Positions 5,793-8,177 of a stretch of DNA of 8,177 nt are shown one piece after another. The position numbers were made by a program, and so were the translations under genes. Every line of letters begins with the position of its first letter. Within the stretch, counting starts at the first letter, position 1. The DNA is from an uncultured Bacilli bacterium. Lineage in GTDB: Bacteria; Bacillota_I; Bacilli_A; RF39; UBA660. The stretch is taken from NCBI GenBank assembly GCA_910576985.1, contig CAJTLA010000057.1, positions 1 through 8,177 on the forward strand. The letters run 5' to 3'. A model generated the notes under the pieces. It did not search any database. It was not told the DNA's origin and saw nothing but the letters and a program-made list of their open reading frames with translations.

Positions 5793-5885
5793 CTGAACTA
5801 AAACACTTTTTTATGTGCCATTTTTTACTATTTTATTTTTCAAACTATCACCACTTTTATTATACATCAAAAATTCTTAAAATAT

Positions 5886-5909
5886 AAAAAAAAGAAGTAA
5901 AATTACTCC
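5886..5909 (-). terminator. Weak intrinsic terminator of rpsT
   Basis: On the minus strand AGTAA (5907-5903) and TTACT (5900-5896) pair across TT, extended past one mismatch by a G-C pair. Eight T follow in the transcript (5893-5886). The stem overlaps the stop codon. The T run is strong but the stem is short. Confidence 0.5.
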
Positions 5910-6166
5910 ATAGCGTTAACTTTTTTTGTTAATCTTGATTTATTACGAGCACAAGTGTTTGGTTTTACAACTCCTTTTGATACTGCTTTGTCAATTCTTT
6001 TGATTGCTGTTTTTAAGTTTGCAGTCGCTTCTTCTTTGTTATTAGCGCTTACTGCTTTTTCAACATTTTTCATAGCAGTTCTCATACTTGCTTTGTATTC
6101 ATTATTTTCTACTTTTCTTTTTGCGATTTGTTTTACTTTCTTTTTCGCATTTTTCATGTTTGGCAT
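5903..6166 (-). CDS. rpsT: 30S ribosomal protein S20 (bS20)
   Basis: 87 residues, the normal length. The start MPNMKNAKKKVKQ corresponds to the usual MANIKSAKKR-type N-terminus. The all-helical, Lys/Arg-rich body includes RTAMKNVEKAV, ATANLKTAIKRIDKAV, GVVKPNTCARNKSRLTKKVNA, matching the conserved N/H-x-A-x-R-K/N-KSRL ending of S20. The protein binds 16S rRNA early in small-subunit assembly. The SD is AGAGGTGG, five or so bases before ATG. It is transcribed away from gpr, an rpsT/gpr neighbourhood seen in many spore-forming Bacillota. The plus-strand frame across 5955-6233 is only its antisense shadow. Confidence 0.97.
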   Translation of the reverse strand: MPNMKNAKKKVKQIAKRKVENNEYKASMRTAMKNVEKAVSANNKEEATANLKTAIKRIDKAVSKGVVKPNTCARNKSRLTKKVNAME

Positions 6167-6201
6167 AGTTTCACCACCTCTCAGTAAACTTAGTACTTAT
6201 A

Positions 6202-6230
6202 ATTTTAACTCATATTGGAAAAAAAAGCAA
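6202..6230 (-). promoter_or_regulatory. Promoter of rpsT
   Basis: On the minus strand TTGCTT (6230-6225), a 17-bp spacer and TAAAAT (6207-6202) give a sigma-A-type promoter with a leader of about 28 nt. It overlaps the region upstream of gpr, so the two divergent promoters are packed into about 100 bases. Confidence 0.6.
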
Positions 6231-6274
6231 TAAAATCCTGCATTTTTGGGAAAAATATAGTCGAGGTGATAAAA

Positions 6275-7306
6275 ATGAATCATGATGTTGATTTAAAAAA
6301 TTATCAGATTCGGACTGATTTAGCGCTTGAATCGTTAAAAAATAGTTCTATTGATGAGATACAGAATGTAGTAGAAGAGAAAGATGGTATTATTGTTACA
6401 ACGACATATTTGGATTCGGTAAATGGAAAAAAAATAGGGAGAAAAGAAGGTACTTATGTCACAATTGAGTTTGATGATGTTACAGATCATGAGAATTTAA
6501 ATTGTGTAAAGAAGGTTTTTTCTGAAAAGTTAGAATTTTTGTTGAAGGAATTAAAGGTAAAGTCAGATGATATGGGGCTGATTATTGGACTTGGGAATGA
6601 TAAGTCTACTCCAGATTCATTGGGACCTTTATCAGTTGAAAAAGTCTTGGTTACAAATCCTCTTTATTTATATGGTGATTTGGGCTCAGGATACCGAAGG
6701 GTGTGTGCGATTAATCCAGGAGTTATGGGGGAAACAGGAATTGAAACAAGTGATTTGATTCAGCACGTTATTTCTTGTTGTAAACCTAATTTTGTAATTG
6801 TGATTGATGCGTTAGCTAGTGGGTCTATTGAACGAGTGAATAAGACGATTCAAATGACTGATACTGGGATTGCTCCTGGAAGTGGGATTGGTAATAAGCG
6901 AAAGGAAATTAGTTCTGAGTTATTTGGAATTCCTGTGATTGCGGTTGGTATTCCAACGGTAGTAGATGCGATTACAATTGTGGCGGATACGATAAAGTAT
7001 ATGCGAAAGCAATATACATATACCAAACAAAATAAAAATAATCCAAAGCATCGGTTGTTTATTTCATCTCAGTATAATTATTTGAAGGAGGAAATTCCTA
7101 ATAATGAAGAAGATAATAAGCAGTTACTTGGTTTGGTTGGTGGTTTAGAGGAAGAGGAAGTGAAGCAACTTTTGTTTGAGGTATTGACACCAATTGGTTA
7201 TAATTTTATGGTTACTCCAAAAGAAGTTGATTTTGTAATTGAAAAGTTGAGTGAGGTTATTGGAGATGGTATTAATTATGCGTTGCATGAATCTTTTAAG
7301 AAGTAA
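6275..7306 (+). CDS. gpr: Germination protease Gpr (spore protease), made as zymogen
   Basis: 343 residues from the ATG preceded by AGGTGATAAAA; upstream in-frame ATG at 6215 has no SD. Gpr degrades small acid-soluble spore proteins (SASPs) in the forespore core at germination. The N-terminus NYQIRTDLALE matches the Gpr propeptide junction; by comparison with the B. subtilis enzyme, self-processing is expected between Asp15 and Leu16. Conserved acidic motifs include IIGLGNDKSTPDSLGP (Asp109, Asp114) and VIVIDALAS (Asp178), followed by TIQMTDTGIAPGSGIGNKR and GIPVIAVGIPTVVDA, all family hallmarks. Length is slightly below the roughly 370 residues of Bacillus Gpr. In relatives it is forespore-expressed by sigma-G/F; I found no convincing sigma-G box upstream. 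Its presence is the strongest sign that the organism forms spores. Confidence 0.95.
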   Translation: MNHDVDLKNYQIRTDLALESLKNSSIDEIQNVVEEKDGIIVTTTYLDSVNGKKIGRKEGTYVTIEFDDVTDHENLNCVKKVFSEKLEFLLKELKVKSDDMGLIIGLGNDKSTPDSLGPLSVEKVLVTNPLYLYGDLGSGYRRVCAINPGVMGETGIETSDLIQHVISCCKPNFVIVIDALASGSIERVNKTIQMTDTGIAPGSGIGNKRKEISSELFGIPVIAVGIPTVVDAITIVADTIKYMRKQYTYTKQNKNNPKHRLFISSQYNYLKEEIPNNEEDNKQLLGLVGGLEEEEVKQLLFEVLTPIGYNFMVTPKEVDFVIEKLSEVIGDGINYALHESFKK

Positions 7307-7312
7307 CTCAAT

Positions 7313-7340
7313 TTGACTTTTTTTTGTTTTGTGTTAGAAT
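7313..7340 (+). promoter_or_regulatory. Promoter of the unrecognised 229-residue protein
   Basis: TTGACT (7313-7318), a 16-bp T-rich spacer, and an extended -10 TGTTAGAAT (7332-7340). The ATG at 7341 touches the -10 and therefore precedes transcription. The usable start is 7371, behind GGGGGTGG. The T run in the spacer may also weakly terminate gpr transcripts, but no good stem precedes it. Confidence 0.65.
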
Positions 7341-7370
7341 ATGACACGAATAAAAAAGGGGGTGGGAAAT

Positions 7371-8060
7371 ATGAGTTTAGAACAGTATGAGTTAGAGATG
7401 GCTCAGTGGAAAAGAGCGAATGATGATATGATTTATCAAAAACTTTCTATGTTTGAGGGAAGTATAGATCGTTCTTTTCATTCTCCAGTAACAATTTTTG
7501 AGCATTTATTAGCGCATATGGATGAGCATCGGGATTTTTTGTTATATTGTTTTTCGGAGGATTCTGTGGTTGATAGTGCTTTTTTGTCACATTTGGTTCA
7601 TGTTTTATGTCAGTACAATGCAGAAGGATTGGTAAATTTGTTTGAACAGTTTCCTCAAGTGAAGTATATTTTTCAGAGAAAGAATGGGTATGATATTGTA
7701 ACACCTCGTGGGAAATTTGTATTTTATAAAGCAAGCAAAATGTTAACAAAATATTCTAAAGTAATCAGACAATGTAGTACACTTGATATTGAAGATTCTA
7801 ATTTGTTAGTCAGTTTGTTTGCTTCAAAATTTGTGAGTGCTAATGTGATAACTTGCTTGATGCCTCAGTTATATACAGGTCTTTCTTATGAGTCTTTTAT
7901 AGAGTTAGAGGAAGAAAATGGGGTTTTGGATTTATGTCATGATACATTTTATGTAGGGGATCATTTTGAACGGTTGTATCAGCCAAAAATTTTGGTTAAG
8001 AAGAAAGCAACTAATGTGAGAAATCCTTTATTAGAGGCAGCTTTTAAAAGTCAGAATTAG
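7371..8060 (+). CDS. Unrecognised 229-residue cytoplasmic protein, possible degenerate transglutaminase-like fold
   Basis: No signal peptide or membrane segment; the N-terminal half (1-100) looks helical and is rich in acidic and aromatic residues. I do not recognise the family. The C-terminal part, ASKFVSANVITCLMPQLY, then YESFIELEEENGVLDL, then FERLYQPKIL, resembles the end of transglutaminase/papain-like proteins in which a Cys helix, a His-Ser strand and an Asp strand form the active site. If so, Cys135 and Asp187 would be retained but Glu174 replaces the His, implying an inactive protein. This is a low-confidence inference. The gene stands directly after gpr, where spoIIP commonly lies in relatives, but it has no SpoIIP amidase features. 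It has its own promoter and terminator. Start chosen by the SD GGGGGTGG. Confidence 0.75.
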   Translation: MSLEQYELEMAQWKRANDDMIYQKLSMFEGSIDRSFHSPVTIFEHLLAHMDEHRDFLLYCFSEDSVVDSAFLSHLVHVLCQYNAEGLVNLFEQFPQVKYIFQRKNGYDIVTPRGKFVFYKASKMLTKYSKVIRQCSTLDIEDSNLLVSLFASKFVSANVITCLMPQLYTGLSYESFIELEEENGVLDLCHDTFYVGDHFERLYQPKILVKKKATNVRNPLLEAAFKSQN

Positions 8061-8078
8061 ATGGTTCTGGTTTTTTTT
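8052..8078 (+). terminator. Intrinsic terminator of the 229-residue protein gene
   Basis: CAGAA (8052-8056) pairs with TTCTG (8065-8069), extended by flanking T-G wobbles on both sides, followed by eight T (8071-8078). The stem includes the last codons and the loop holds the TAG stop. Confidence 0.75.
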
Positions 8079-8111
8079 AGTCTAAATATTTATAGAAACT
8101 AAATAGTTACA

Positions 8112-8157
8112 AAACGACAAAGTTAGATATAAAAAAGTTATACTATATTTATAGAAT
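8112..8157 (+). promoter_or_regulatory. Possible promoter region of the next gene
   Basis: The last 99 bases hold no gene start. TATACT (8139-8144) and TAGAAT (8152-8157) are -10 candidates. ACGACAAAG (8114-8122) resembles the 0A-like boxes at 1861-1880 but matches the core less well and lies at a different distance from the -10. Without the downstream gene this cannot be settled. Confidence 0.25.
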
Positions 8158-8177
8158 AGATTTCAGAAATTGTTTTT

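Larger units (their letters stand above)
4245..5850 (+). mobile_element. IS110-family insertion sequence (ends approximate)
   Basis: A single intact DEDD transposase gene is preceded by about 200 bases of structured non-coding DNA and followed by a short AT-rich segment. This is the organisation of the IS110 group, which lacks conventional terminal inverted repeats and long target duplications. I could not fix either end from sequence alone. The left end lies between the transglutaminase promoter and the first candidate RNA hairpin, roughly 4230-4272. The right end lies between the transposase stop and the rpsT terminator, roughly 5743-5885. No neighbouring reading frame is interrupted. The TCT/GCT/CTT-rich codon use of the transposase differs from the flanking genes, suggesting recent arrival. 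Confidence 0.75.

Noticed and set aside
5798..5821. Minus-strand ATG frame beginning MAHKK, like the N-terminus of ribosomal protein L27
   Set aside because: It ends after seven codons, and the SD-like sequence is too far upstream (more than 20 bases). Most likely chance.
4356..5856. AAGTGGT (4356-4362) in the third RNA hairpin is complementary to ACCACTT at 5850-5856 near the right end of the IS
   Set aside because: A 7-base match in AT-rich DNA is easily due to chance, and it lies on the side opposite to that expected for a right donor guide. Not enough to fix the IS boundary.
4217..5864. TTTTATTATA at 4217-4226 and again at 5855-5864, flanking the IS like a target duplication
   Set aside because: IS110 elements do not make long target duplications, and the motif is a low-complexity AT stretch overlapping -10 boxes at both sites.
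6227..6262. Sigma-G-type promoter upstream of gpr
   Set aside because: Expected on biological grounds, but the best -35/-10 pair I could place matches the consensus poorly.
7447..7749. Minus-strand open frame inside the 229-residue protein gene
   Set aside because: Antisense shadow, without SD or promoter and with no recognisable domain.
8114..8122. ACGACAAAG as a further Spo0A box
   Set aside because: Two mismatches in the seven-base core, no tandem partner and a different distance from the -10.
1..8177. tRNA, rRNA, CRISPR array, or alternative genetic code
   Set aside because: No cloverleaf, rRNA segment or regularly spaced repeats were seen. TGA terminates the EIIB-like gene, with a terminator at the same place, so the code is standard.

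Overview
The window looks like chromosomal DNA from a low-GC, endospore-forming Bacillota, plausibly a gut Bacilli/Erysipelotrichia-type lineage. The pointers are an AT-rich genome, Shine-Dalgarno sites of the AGGTGAT type, a spore-specific protease gene (gpr) divergent from rpsT as in many spore formers, and a kinase promoter carrying what read as Spo0A boxes. TGA is used as a stop, so the code is standard. I cannot place the organism more precisely.

Layout. 1-206 is the GC-rich 3' end of a gene resembling the variable, C-type-lectin-like tail of diversity-generating-retroelement (DGR) target proteins. It is followed by a bidirectional terminator shared with a convergent rodA-like SEDS glycosyltransferase gene (254-1384, minus). 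Back-to-back promoters separate rodA from a small membrane-anchored EIIB-like protein that lacks the phosphorylated Cys (1521-1835, plus). Two tandem Spo0A-box-like sites then precede an orphan multi-pass membrane histidine kinase (1913-3160, plus). Paired terminators separate it from a convergent membrane-anchored transglutaminase-like gene (3208-4143, minus), which has a structured leader. An apparently intact IS110-family element follows: a structured non-coding left segment that is a candidate bridge RNA, and a 426-residue DEDD transposase at 4462-5742. Beyond it lie rpsT (5903-6166, minus), gpr (6275-7306, plus) and an unrecognised 229-residue protein (7371-8060, plus) where spoIIP often sits in relatives.

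How the genes relate. Most host genes look monocistronic, with a promoter and terminator of their own. The kinase (possible input to Spo0A) and Gpr (degradation of spore DNA-binding proteins at germination) point to the sporulation cycle. RodA and perhaps the transglutaminase-like protein act at the cell envelope. The IS sits between the transglutaminase promoter region and the rpsT terminator and breaks no recognisable gene.

The most interesting signals are the DGR-type variable tail at the left edge, the candidate bridge RNA of the IS110 element, the tandem Spo0A-box/22-bp-spacer promoter of the kinase, and a set of promoters that place the transcription start almost on the Shine-Dalgarno sequence.
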